Position numbers and translations under genes: made by a program
The notes under the pieces: model-generated
Database searches by the model: none
What the model was told of the DNA's origin: nothing
The model's input: only the letters and a program-made list of their open reading frames with translations
Shown: in pieces, positions 14,686 to 21,567 of the stretch
Layout of the letters: each line of letters opens with the position of its first letter
Numbering within the stretch: the stretch's first letter is position 1
Source of the DNA: Spirochaetia bacterium UBA5368
Lineage (GTDB): Bacteria; Spirochaetota; UBA4802; UBA5368
Assembly (NCBI GenBank): GCA_002407865.1
Contig: DHPI01000067.1
Location: forward strand, 25,580 to 51,723
Length of the DNA: 26,144 bases
Direction of reading: 5' to 3'

Positions 14686-16005
14686 TCATTGCACAATGCA
14701 ATACTTTTTCATCTTTCGCCACAGGGTGGACTGATCAATACCCAGTATACGCGCCGCTTTTGTCCGATTCCACGAGGTAATTTCGAGAGCCCGCAGAATA
14801 TATATTCTCTCCATACTCTCAAGATTGAGCGAACCTTCCGCCGGCGACGACAACTGATCGCTCAATATCAGGGGAAGATGCGAACGCTGAATATACGACT
14901 CCTTGCACAAAATGAAAGCGTGCTCAATAATATTCGCAAGCTCCCGTATATTTCCCGGATATTCATAGTCCATTAAAATATTTAGAACATCATCTGACAC
15001 TCCTTCAATCACCTTGCCTTTTAACGCGTTAAATTTCCTTATAAAATGCTTCACCAGCAGTGGGATATCTTCTTTCCTTTCTTTCAAAGCCGGCAATGTA
15101 ATAGTGATCACGTTGAGGCGGTAGTAAAAATCATCCCGAAAACGCCCGTTTTTAACCTCGTCCGCGAGGTTTTTATTCGTCGCCGCGATGATACGCACAT
15201 CCGCACGCACCTGTTCGACAGAACCGACCGGTTCATATGTTTTTTCCTGCAAAAATCGCAGCAGTTTTACCTGCAGCGGCGGGGAAAGCTCTCCAACCTC
15301 ATCAAGAAAAAGAGTACCGCCCTCGGCCATGTCAATCCTGCCGGGTTTATCCTTTTTCGCATCGGTAAAAGCCCCCGCCTTATAACCGAACAGCTCCGAT
15401 TCGAGAAGCGTTTCCGGCAGCGCGCCGCAGTTGATAATAACAAGTTTTCCATCTTTCCTGCCGCTGAGATTATGTATGGCTCGCGCCACCAGTTCCTTGC
15501 CCGCGCCGCTCGGCCCTTCGATCAATACTGTGCTGTCACTCTCCGCGACATCGGGAAGAATGGCGAAGATGTCATTCATCCTGTTGTTTTTGCTGACAAT
15601 ATCCTCAAATGTATACCTGGACTCGATCGTCTTTCTCAGCTCCTCAACATCCGATATGTCCCTGAACGTTTCCACCCCGCCGATGATGCCGCCATTTTCA
15701 TCTTGCAGAAGCGCCGTACTGATGCTTACCGGAATGCGGGTTCCTTCCGCTGTGACAATGTAAATAGTTTTATTGATGATATTTCGCCCCGTCTGCATGG
15801 TTTCCCTCAGGGCGCATGAATGCTCGCAGATATTCGCGTGAAATATCTCATAACACAACTTACCCGCGGCCTCGTTCGCGCTAATGCCCAGAATTTTCTC
15901 AGCCGCCTTATTTACGTACGTTATTCTAAAATCAAGGTTTACGGTAAAAACGCCGTCTGCGATACTATCGAGTATGATGTTATTAAGGAGTATATTCTGA
16001 TTCAT
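14686..16005 (-). CDS. PAS-containing sigma-54-dependent activator (OrpR-like)
   Basis: This 439-residue protein combines three domains. First is an N-terminal PAS domain (about 8-125) with C51-x8-C60-x3-C64 around LCYEIFHANICEHSC. Next is an AAA+ domain (about 133-370) with GPSGAGKE (Walker A, 164-171) and GGTLFLDE (Walker B, 229-236). Last is a Fis-type helix-turn-helix ending LGIDQSTLWRKMKKY. There is no receiver domain, so it should sense its signal directly. The cysteine-bearing PAS resembles the iron-sulfur sensor described for OrpR of Desulfovibrio, which controls the ORP genes. The sigma-54 contact loop reads GAFTDA (211-216) instead of GAFTGA. It sits directly upstream of the ORP-like unit, in the same orientation, with repeat sites between. 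The start at 16005 begins right before the PAS domain. Confidence 0.93.
   Translation of the reverse strand: MNQNILLNNIILDSIADGVFTVNLDFRITYVNKAAEKILGISANEAAGKLCYEIFHANICEHSCALRETMQTGRNIINKTIYIVTAEGTRIPVSISTALLQDENGGIIGGVETFRDISDVEELRKTIESRYTFEDIVSKNNRMNDIFAILPDVAESDSTVLIEGPSGAGKELVARAIHNLSGRKDGKLVIINCGALPETLLESELFGYKAGAFTDAKKDKPGRIDMAEGGTLFLDEVGELSPPLQVKLLRFLQEKTYEPVGSVEQVRADVRIIAATNKNLADEVKNGRFRDDFYYRLNVITITLPALKERKEDIPLLVKHFIRKFNALKGKVIEGVSDDVLNILMDYEYPGNIRELANIIEHAFILCKESYIQRSHLPLILSDQLSSPAEGSLNLESMERIYILRALEITSWNRTKAARILGIDQSTLWRKMKKYCIVQ
14689..14701. promoter_or_regulatory. Probable activator-binding site (copy 2): TTGCA-N3-TGCAA
   Basis: The second perfect copy, TTGCA CAA TGCAA, extends by one base to ATTGCA/TGCAAT. 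It overlaps the last four codons of the activator gene and is centred about 247 bp upstream of the predicted start of the ORP-like unit. Identical arms and identical 3-base spacing in two neighbouring copies argue against chance. Confidence 0.65.
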
Positions 16006-16028
16006 GCCATTCCGTAATCAAGATACAA

Positions 16029-16058
16029 ATTATATGAACACTGTAAGCCGCGCCCCAA
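16029..16058 (-). promoter_or_regulatory. Possible sigma-70 promoter for the sigma-54 activator gene
   Basis: On the minus strand a perfect -10 TATAAT (16034-16029) lies 24 bases before the activator start. The only -35-like hexamer at 18-base spacing is TTGGGG (16058-16053), a poor match to TTGACA, so the promoter may need help or be weak. Confidence 0.35.
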
Positions 16059-16120
16059 ACACTCCACGCCGATATTCCCATACTAACGCATAACAAAGCA
16101 AAGTAAAATATTTTTTATAA

Positions 16121-16150
16121 TTGATTTTCTTTGGCGGTATATCATATACT
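16121..16150 (+). promoter_or_regulatory. Probable sigma-70 promoter for the secreted protein gene
   Basis: TTGATT (16121-16126) and TATACT (16145-16150) are separated by 18 bases, and the predicted start of transcription lies about 30 bases before the ATG at 16188. It is divergent from the activator promoter. Confidence 0.5.
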
Positions 16151-16187
16151 TTCCGCATTGTATATTCTATAAAAAAGGTCACCATAC

Positions 16188-16808
16188 ATGTCCAGATATC
16201 GTTGCATACTATGCTGCATAATGCTTCTGTTGCCGCTTTGCCGCAGCGCCGAAGCATCATCTGTTGTCTATACAAACGATGCGTTCAATTATTCGATCGC
16301 CATCCCGGCGTCATGGCGCACTGTCAATATCAATCTTGAAACAAAACACATCATGTACGCAAGCCCTGATAAAAAAACATTCATCAAGGTAAAGGCGCTG
16401 AAATCCACCGAAGAAGACCTTGATAAAATAGCGCGGACAAACACGTGGAACCTGCGCACGATAGACTCGCGGCTTCACAGCATCATTGAAACGGGCAATA
16501 TAAGCATCACTAAAAACATTTACGGCAAACTGCTCGTATTCCAGTACCGCTCAAACAAAGGCGCAACGCTGCAGCGCACGCTTATATCGCGCAACGGCGG
16601 AATAATCTATATTGTGGAATGCAAATCGCCTCTGAAAGATTTTTACAAATTTGAAAGCGATTTCAACGCGGCGTTTGGCAATTTTGCGTATATTTCGCCG
16701 AATACCGAACGAGAAGGAAAGGAAGCAGAATCACCCGAAAAAACATCGCCGCCAGCAAAGAAAGCAGGACCGGGCGATGAATCTTTCAACGAGACGGCCG
16801 AACCGTGA
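16188..16808 (+). CDS. Secreted protein of unknown function (PsbP/DUF1795-like appearance)
   Basis: This 206-residue protein starts with a signal peptide: MSRYR, then a hydrophobic core to about residue 18, with likely cleavage after AEA at 23. The mature part contains YTNDAFNYSIAIPASWRTV, an opening seen in many exported lipoprotein-like proteins of the PsbP/DUF1795 type, followed by mixed strands and helices. Residues 165-206 form a Pro-, Glu- and Lys-rich low-complexity tail. Cysteines at 18 and earlier lie in the signal; I see no convincing lipobox, so it is probably free in the periplasm. AAGG lies 9 bases upstream of the ATG. It is a single-gene unit ending just before the tRNA-Leu gene, which runs the other way. 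No role can be assigned. Confidence 0.75.
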   Translation: MSRYRCILCCIMLLLPLCRSAEASSVVYTNDAFNYSIAIPASWRTVNINLETKHIMYASPDKKTFIKVKALKSTEEDLDKIARTNTWNLRTIDSRLHSIIETGNISITKNIYGKLLVFQYRSNKGATLQRTLISRNGGIIYIVECKSPLKDFYKFESDFNAAFGNFAYISPNTEREGKEAESPEKTSPPAKKAGPGDESFNETAEP

Positions 16809-16812
16809 CATA

Positions 16813-16898
16813 TGCCCAAGGCCGGACTTGAACCGGCACGGACGTTAACGTCCAAGGGATTTTAAGTCCCTTGTGTCTACCACTTCCACCACTTGGGC
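16813..16898 (-). tRNA. tRNA-Leu (anticodon UAA)
   Basis: The minus strand gives an 86-base cloverleaf. The acceptor arms are GCCCAAG and CTTGGGC with discriminator A. The anticodon arm reads AAGGGA-CTTAAAA-TCCCTT with anticodon TAA. A variable arm (GGACGTTAACGTCC) is of the long type expected for leucine, and the T arm contains GGTTCAAGTCC. The CCA end is not encoded. Confidence 0.95.
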
Positions 16899-16908
16899 TG
16901 AAAAATAA

Positions 16909-17017
16909 AGTCGAAAGGTAAAAGATGAAAGCCGGAAAGCGCGTATTAACCCCCTCCACGCAATAAGAGCGATCGGACGTGACGGACTTTCAGACTTTTA
17001 ACTTTCAACTTTCGACT
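16909..17017. repeat. Imperfect inverted repeat of the AGTCGAAAG type between two tRNA genes
   Basis: AGTCGAAAG (16909-16917) recurs as its exact complement CTTTCGACT (17009-17017). Inside, the left arm continues with GGTAAAAGATGAAAG and the right arm carries CTTTCAGACTTTTAACTTTC, so purine-rich and pyrimidine-rich halves face each other around a GC-richer centre. It fills almost all of the spacer between the tRNA-Leu and tRNA-Cys genes. Confidence 0.55.
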
Positions 17018-17026
17018 GTCTTTATG

Positions 17027-17099
17027 AGGCGCCGAGCGGATTCGAACCGCTGCATAAAGGTTTTGCAGACCTCTCCCTTAGCCACTTGGGTACGGCGCC
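17027..17099 (-). tRNA. tRNA-Cys (anticodon GCA)
   Basis: The minus strand folds as a 73-base cloverleaf. The acceptor arms are GGCGCCG and CGGCGCC with discriminator T(U). The anticodon arm is AGGT-CTGCAAA-ACCT with anticodon GCA, and the T arm is AGCGG-TTCGAAT-CCGCT. U as discriminator is the identity base for cysteine. CCA is not encoded. Confidence 0.95.
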
Positions 17100-17449
17100 G
17101 AAGCATTCAACGCAGGAACAGCAAATTGCCGCCCCTTATTTAATCCATATAAGAATATGGGTGAGGCATATGTCAACAGAAAATATACCAAAGCGGTAAA
17201 TTAATTGCACACTGACGCATCGGGCAGACCCGCAAAGTCATGCCATACAAATTAACTCATAAACATAACAATTAACAATGATACGCATATTTATACCAAA
17301 AAGGACAAATTCTTTATTAATATTTAATTATAAATATTGACATTTTGAATTTATATTTCACAATTGGTTTATCGTGGCTTATCAGATTTTCATCCAGATT
17401 TATAATTAAATTTTCATACTCAAATCAAACATTTTCTTAGGAGGTTTTT
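17100..17449. other. AT-rich leader region upstream of fadN, without a gene
   Basis: No credible ORF or RNA gene is visible in this 350-base stretch. From about 17220 it is strongly AT-rich. It contains a promoter candidate at 17337-17364 and a 14-base AT-only inverted repeat (17322-17335 with 17398-17411) around that promoter. The repeat could be an operator, or could arise by chance in such biased sequence. The last bases hold the ribosome site AGGAGG for fadN. I see no riboswitch fold. Confidence 0.6.
17337..17364 (+). promoter_or_regulatory. Probable sigma-70 promoter of the fadN-fadA operon
   Basis: A perfect -35 TTGACA (17337-17342) is followed after 16 bases by CACAAT (17359-17364), a moderate -10. 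The leader to the ATG would be about 80 bases. AT-rich flanks would favour strong expression. Confidence 0.45.
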
Positions 17450-19858
17450 ATGATACGAAGGATTGATAAGGCAGCCGTCATCGGATCCGGTATCATGGGC
17501 GGTGGTATCGCTGCTTTACTGGCCGATGCGGGAGTAAACACCATGCTTCTTGACATCGTTCCATTCAATCTCACGGACGAAGAGAAGAAAGATCGGAAAG
17601 CGCGGAACAGAATCGTTCAGACCGGCTTCGACAACCTGATGAAAGCCAGACCGGCCCTCATCATGGACAAGAAGAATGCAGCCCGTATTTCACTCGGAAA
17701 CCTTGAGGACGACTTCAACAAGCTGGCTGACTGTGATCTTATCATCGAAGTTGTTGTTGAAAATCTCAAAATCAAGCAGGATCTTTTTGCTCGCATCGAA
17801 AAAGTGATGAAACCCTCATGTATCGTTACGACAAACACATCGGGTCTTCCCCTGAAAGAAATCTCGAAGAACCTTGGAAAGGGTTTCAAAGAGAATTTTA
17901 TGGGAACTCACTTCTTCAATCCGGTTCGTTACATGCACCTGCTCGAGCTCATTCCGGGACCCGACACCAAAAAAGAAATTCTCGATTTTATGGCTGATTT
18001 CGGCGAAAAGAGACTCGGAAAAGGCATCGTATGGGCGAAAGACACCCCGAACTTCATCGGCAACCGTATCGGCGTATATTCAATCGTCGACATTCTGCCC
18101 ACAATGAAAGAATTCGGCATGACTTTCCCCGAAGTTGACGCTATTTTCGGACCCGCGATGGGCAGACCGAAGACCGCTGTTTTCAAACTTTCTGACATGG
18201 TCGGTTTGGACACTCTGGATCACCTTGCCGACAACTCGTACGAACTTCTTCCCAATGACGAGCGCAGAGAAGCTTACAAGGTTCCTGCGTGGTTCAAGAA
18301 GATGATCGAGAACAAATGGCTCGGCGACAAAACGAAACAGGGTTTCTACAAGAAGGAAAGAAACGCCGAAGGCAAAAGAATTACCCTCGTTCTGAATCCC
18401 GAAACCATGGAATACGCAGAAGCTCCGAAGAACTTCGACTTCCCGTGCCTCCAGGCCGCGAAGGCTGCAAAAGCTCTTCCGGACAAACTCAAAGCTGTTG
18501 TATATGGCGATGACAAAGCCGCCAAGTTTGCATGGAAAGTTACGGCAGCCGGCAGCATTTATTCGGCAAACCGCGTTCCTGAAATAGCCGACAGCATCGT
18601 TGACATCGACAACGCGATGGTATGGGGCTACAACAACGAAATGGGTCCCTTCCAGACCTGGGACGCGATCGGTGTTGAAGAATCAGTGAAGAAGATGGAA
18701 GCTGAAGGAATGAAGGTTCCCGAAAACGTGAAGAAGATGCTCGCATCGGGCGCGAAATCATTCTACAAGTCGGAAAACGGTAAGGAATTCTACTACGACC
18801 TCGTAAACGGCGGCTACAAGGAAGTCAAGAGAAGCGCATCGATGATCATTCTCAAGAACCTCAAGGCAGCTGGCAAAGAAGTTGACCGTAACGATTCCGT
18901 ATCGCTCATCGACCTTGGCGACGGCGTATTCTGCGCTGAATTCCATACAAAGATGAACGCTGTAAACGGCGAAATGGTTGATTCTCTCGGCAAATACGTT
19001 GACTATGTAGCAGCAAACGGCGTCGGCGTTGTTATAGGCAACCAGGCTGGCGGCATGCCGGGCGCGTTCTCGGCGGGCGGCGACCTCGGTTACATGGGCA
19101 GTCTTGCGAAAGCCGGTAAATTTGATGAAATCGACAAGTTTATCGCCAATGTCCACTCAAATATTTTGAAGATGAAATATTGCAACATCCCAGTTGTTGC
19201 GGCTCCCTATGGCATGACTCTGGGCGGCGGCTGCGAAATATGCCTCGCGTCAGATAGAATTCTTGCTCATGCTGAAACATACATGGGTCTTGTCGAAATC
19301 GGCGCGGGTCTCTTACCGGGCGGTCTCGGCATGCTGAACCTCTGGAGAAAGGTACTCGCCAATGTTCCACCAGCGGCGAAAGTAACCGACCTCGGCGGAT
19401 TCTTCCTGCCCTGCTTTATGGCTGTTGCGCAGGCTCAGGTTGGCATGGGCGCGTTCGATCTCAGGAAGAAGGGTTTCCTTGGGCCGAAGGACAGAATAAT
19501 CTTCAACCGCGATCTCCAGATCGGCGAAGCGAAGAAAGAAGTCCTCAAGATGGTCGAAGAAGGCTATGCCGCTCCTGCAAAAGAAAACATTCTTGTAATG
19601 GGCCAGGAAGTACAGGGTATGGTATGGGCCGAAATGCTCAATATGAAGAGCGGCGGCTACATTACTCCTCACATGGAATTCATCGCGAAGAAGATTGCAT
19701 GGGTTATGTCAGGCGGCGATGTTCTCCAGGGCACAAAGATTACGGAAGAGCAGTGGTGCAAGCAGGAGCGCGGGGCGTTCGTGGAACTCTGGAAGACTGA
19801 AAACAGCCAGAAGATGGCCGAGCACATGCTGACCAAAGGCAAACCGTTAATGATTTAA
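17450..19858 (+). CDS. fadN: 3-hydroxyacyl-CoA dehydrogenase / enoyl-CoA hydratase fusion (FadN type)
   Basis: This 802-residue bifunctional beta-oxidation enzyme begins with an NAD-binding Rossmann fold, AVIGSGIMGGGIAALLADAG (8-27). The dehydrogenase active-site segment GTHFFNPVRYMHLLELIPG (around 151) includes the catalytic His, and the dehydrogenase C-terminal domains follow. A crotonase domain (about 475-700) shows GAFSAGGDLGYM (oxyanion hole), GGGCEICLASD (around 592) and VEIGAGLLPGGLG (around 617). The dehydrogenase-first order is that of Bacillus FadN, the reverse of E. coli FadB. It should hydrate enoyl-CoA and oxidise 3-hydroxyacyl-CoA, forming a unit with the thiolase 30 bp downstream. 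AGGAGG precedes the ATG. Codon use (frequent AAG, GGC, CTC, GTT) seems more biased than in its neighbours, suggesting high expression. Confidence 0.95.
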   Translation: MIRRIDKAAVIGSGIMGGGIAALLADAGVNTMLLDIVPFNLTDEEKKDRKARNRIVQTGFDNLMKARPALIMDKKNAARISLGNLEDDFNKLADCDLIIEVVVENLKIKQDLFARIEKVMKPSCIVTTNTSGLPLKEISKNLGKGFKENFMGTHFFNPVRYMHLLELIPGPDTKKEILDFMADFGEKRLGKGIVWAKDTPNFIGNRIGVYSIVDILPTMKEFGMTFPEVDAIFGPAMGRPKTAVFKLSDMVGLDTLDHLADNSYELLPNDERREAYKVPAWFKKMIENKWLGDKTKQGFYKKERNAEGKRITLVLNPETMEYAEAPKNFDFPCLQAAKAAKALPDKLKAVVYGDDKAAKFAWKVTAAGSIYSANRVPEIADSIVDIDNAMVWGYNNEMGPFQTWDAIGVEESVKKMEAEGMKVPENVKKMLASGAKSFYKSENGKEFYYDLVNGGYKEVKRSASMIILKNLKAAGKEVDRNDSVSLIDLGDGVFCAEFHTKMNAVNGEMVDSLGKYVDYVAANGVGVVIGNQAGGMPGAFSAGGDLGYMGSLAKAGKFDEIDKFIANVHSNILKMKYCNIPVVAAPYGMTLGGGCEICLASDRILAHAETYMGLVEIGAGLLPGGLGMLNLWRKVLANVPPAAKVTDLGGFFLPCFMAVAQAQVGMGAFDLRKKGFLGPKDRIIFNRDLQIGEAKKEVLKMVEEGYAAPAKENILVMGQEVQGMVWAEMLNMKSGGYITPHMEFIAKKIAWVMSGGDVLQGTKITEEQWCKQERGAFVELWKTENSQKMAEHMLTKGKPLMI

Positions 19859-19888
19859 CATTGAATAACAATTTGGAGGAATAAATAT

Positions 19889-21067
19889 ATGAGAGAAGCA
19901 TATATTGTTTCATCAGTGAGAACTCCCGGTTGCAGAAGGGGAAAAGGCGCATTCGCACAGACTCGCCCGGAAGACCTTCTGGCGCAGGCCATGGCCGGCG
20001 CAGCGGAAAAAATTAATCTCGATAAGGCCCTTGTAGACGATTGCTTTACCGGTTGCGCATTCCCGGAAGCCGAGCAGGGCATTAACGTAAGCCGTATTGC
20101 CCAGCTTATGGCTGGCTTCCCAGTAACCTGTTCAGCCGCTGTTGTAAACAGGTTCTGTAACTCCGGACTGGAAGCGATTGCGATTGCGGCATTGAAGATT
20201 AAAGCCGGATGGATGGATGTTGCGATGGGTTGCGGTCTCGAGTCGATGTCAATCGTTCCCATGGGAGGCAACATGCCGAGGCCTCACCCCGAGTGGGCAA
20301 AGCAGAATGCCGATGTCTATATTTCAATGGGTATTACGGCGGAAAACGTGGCTTCCCGCTACAACATCAGCCGTGAAGACCAGGACAAGTTCGGTTGCGA
20401 CTCACAGTTGAAAGCGGCCAAAGCTCAGAAGGAAAAACTCTTCACCGAGCTTATCCCGACAAAGGCAACCAGGTTTGTACAGGACGCTGACGGCACATTC
20501 AAGAAAGAAACCTTCATTCAGGATTTCGATGACGGCGTTCGCCCGGATACAACCGTTGAAGGCCTTGCAAAACTGAGACCGGCATTTAAGGCCGGCGGCT
20601 CCGTAACGGCAGGCAACGCTTCACAGACGACCGACGGCGCGGCGGCAACCATTCTTGCCTCCGAAGAAGCATGCAAGAAGTACAATTTGAAGCCACTTGC
20701 ACGCATCGTTTCCTATGCTGTTGCAGGATGCGAGCCCGACGAAATGGGTGTTGGCCCGAAATACGCGATACCCAAAGTTCTCAAACTCGCAGGCATGACG
20801 CTTGATCAGATTGATCTTATCGAGCTCAACGAAGCCTTCGCGTCGCAGTCGCTGCATTGCATCCGCGAACTCGGCCTGACCGACCGCATGGACATAATCA
20901 ACGTTCATGGCGGCGCATGCGCACTCGGACATCCCCTGGGATGCACCGGCGCGAAACTCATGGCTACTCTCACAGCCAACCTGCACAGATATAACAAGAA
21001 GTTCGGCCTCGAATCAATGTGTATCGGCGGTGGCATGGGCGGCGCCATGATTGTTGAAAGAGTATAA
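19889..21067 (+). CDS. fadA: Acetyl-CoA acyltransferase (3-ketoacyl-CoA thiolase)
   Basis: At 392 residues this is the usual length for a thiolase. The nucleophile Cys90 lies in NRFCNSGLEAIAIAA, ELNEAFASQ follows, then GGACALGHPLGCTGAKL with the catalytic His, and CIGGGMGGAMIVERV near the C-terminus carries the second cysteine. It cleaves 3-ketoacyl-CoA with CoA to give acetyl-CoA, completing the cycle started by the fusion enzyme upstream. It may also act in the synthetic direction. GGAGG lies 9 bases before the ATG. Codon choice is as biased as in fadN, and both genes share one promoter region and a terminator at 21092-21124. No acyl-CoA dehydrogenase or acyl-CoA synthetase lies nearby. Confidence 0.95.
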   Translation: MREAYIVSSVRTPGCRRGKGAFAQTRPEDLLAQAMAGAAEKINLDKALVDDCFTGCAFPEAEQGINVSRIAQLMAGFPVTCSAAVVNRFCNSGLEAIAIAALKIKAGWMDVAMGCGLESMSIVPMGGNMPRPHPEWAKQNADVYISMGITAENVASRYNISREDQDKFGCDSQLKAAKAQKEKLFTELIPTKATRFVQDADGTFKKETFIQDFDDGVRPDTTVEGLAKLRPAFKAGGSVTAGNASQTTDGAAATILASEEACKKYNLKPLARIVSYAVAGCEPDEMGVGPKYAIPKVLKLAGMTLDQIDLIELNEAFASQSLHCIRELGLTDRMDIINVHGGACALGHPLGCTGAKLMATLTANLHRYNKKFGLESMCIGGGMGGAMIVERV

Positions 21068-21091
21068 GTAACATTTTTACGCGTATAAAAC

Positions 21092-21124
21092 AAAAAGCCG
21101 CCCGAAGGCGGCTTTTTGTTTTTT
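21092..21124 (+). terminator. Rho-independent terminator of fadN-fadA
   Basis: AAAAAGCCGCC (21092-21102) pairs perfectly with GGCGGCTTTTT (21107-21117) around a CGAA loop, and the T-rich tail runs to 21124. It begins 24 bases after the thiolase stop. Confidence 0.92.
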
Positions 21125-21218
21125 GCACATCACCCTCCCCTTTTCTTAATACTAAACAATAACGCCAAAATTGGGCACATAAAAATATCTCACCTCTTTT
21201 GCCAAACATTCCGAAATA

Positions 21219-21224
21219 TATAAT
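21219..21224 (+). promoter_or_regulatory. Possible -10 element of the small ORF
   Basis: A perfect TATAAT lies 54 bases before the small ORF. No good -35 is found at normal spacing; TTGCCA lies only 14 bases upstream. Just after it, AATGATGAT (21222-21230) and ATCATCATT (21244-21252) form an inverted repeat that could be a leader hairpin or operator. Confidence 0.35.
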
Positions 21225-21277
21225 GATGATCATGCGAATCGGCATCATCATTAGCTTGTATTTGGCCAGGAGGACAT

Positions 21278-21421
21278 ATGATACATTCAGAACGAGAGCT
21301 GAAAAACTGGAAAATCGAACAATTAAATTATTTCAGGGGCTATCTGGATAATTTTAAAAAGGATTCCCGCGAATACCAGTTGCTGATTTCCGGCATTAAA
21401 GAGCTTGAGAAAAATCTGTAG
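21278..21421 (+). CDS. Small protein of 47 residues, unknown function
   Basis: The frame ATG 21278 to TAG 21421 encodes a charged, amphipathic peptide without cysteine, signal or membrane segment. It begins MIHSERELKNWKIEQ and ends KELEKNL, so it is probably a pair of helices. Support for its reality: a perfect AGGAGG (21268-21273) four bases before the ATG, a TATAAT upstream, and its own strong terminator downstream (21522-21558), while the previous operon ends in another. It thus looks like a single-gene transcript. I do not recognise a family. It could also be the translated part of a regulatory RNA. Confidence 0.55.
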   Translation: MIHSERELKNWKIEQLNYFRGYLDNFKKDSREYQLLISGIKELEKNL

Positions 21422-21521
21422 GCTGAATTTTTCATCGCAAGGAAATACGACAATGACAGTGTGTTGTCATGCATCAGGGCGATAATACAATACCGTTATT
21501 AACGCCATGATTATTTCCGTA

Positions 21522-21558
21522 CAGCAAAAAGCCGGCTAATTTAGCCGGCTTTTTGCTG
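21522..21558. terminator. Bidirectional terminator: 18-bp perfect inverted repeat
   Basis: The arms 21522-21539 and 21541-21558 are exact reverse complements separated by one base. They contain CAAAAAGCCGGCTAA and its complement, so each strand has a GC stem followed by T5. It separates the plus-strand small ORF from the minus-strand regulator gene that ends at 21568, and can serve both. Confidence 0.9.
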
Positions 21559-21567
21559 CAAACGACA

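Noticed and set aside
15046..15819. Plus-strand open frame of 257 codons
   Set aside because: It is antisense to the well-conserved AAA+ domain of the sigma-54 activator and has no ribosome site or family motif.
17322..17411. 14-base AT-only inverted repeat around the fadN promoter as an operator
   Set aside because: In sequence this AT-rich, such a match within 90 bases can occur by chance, so it is noted but not called.
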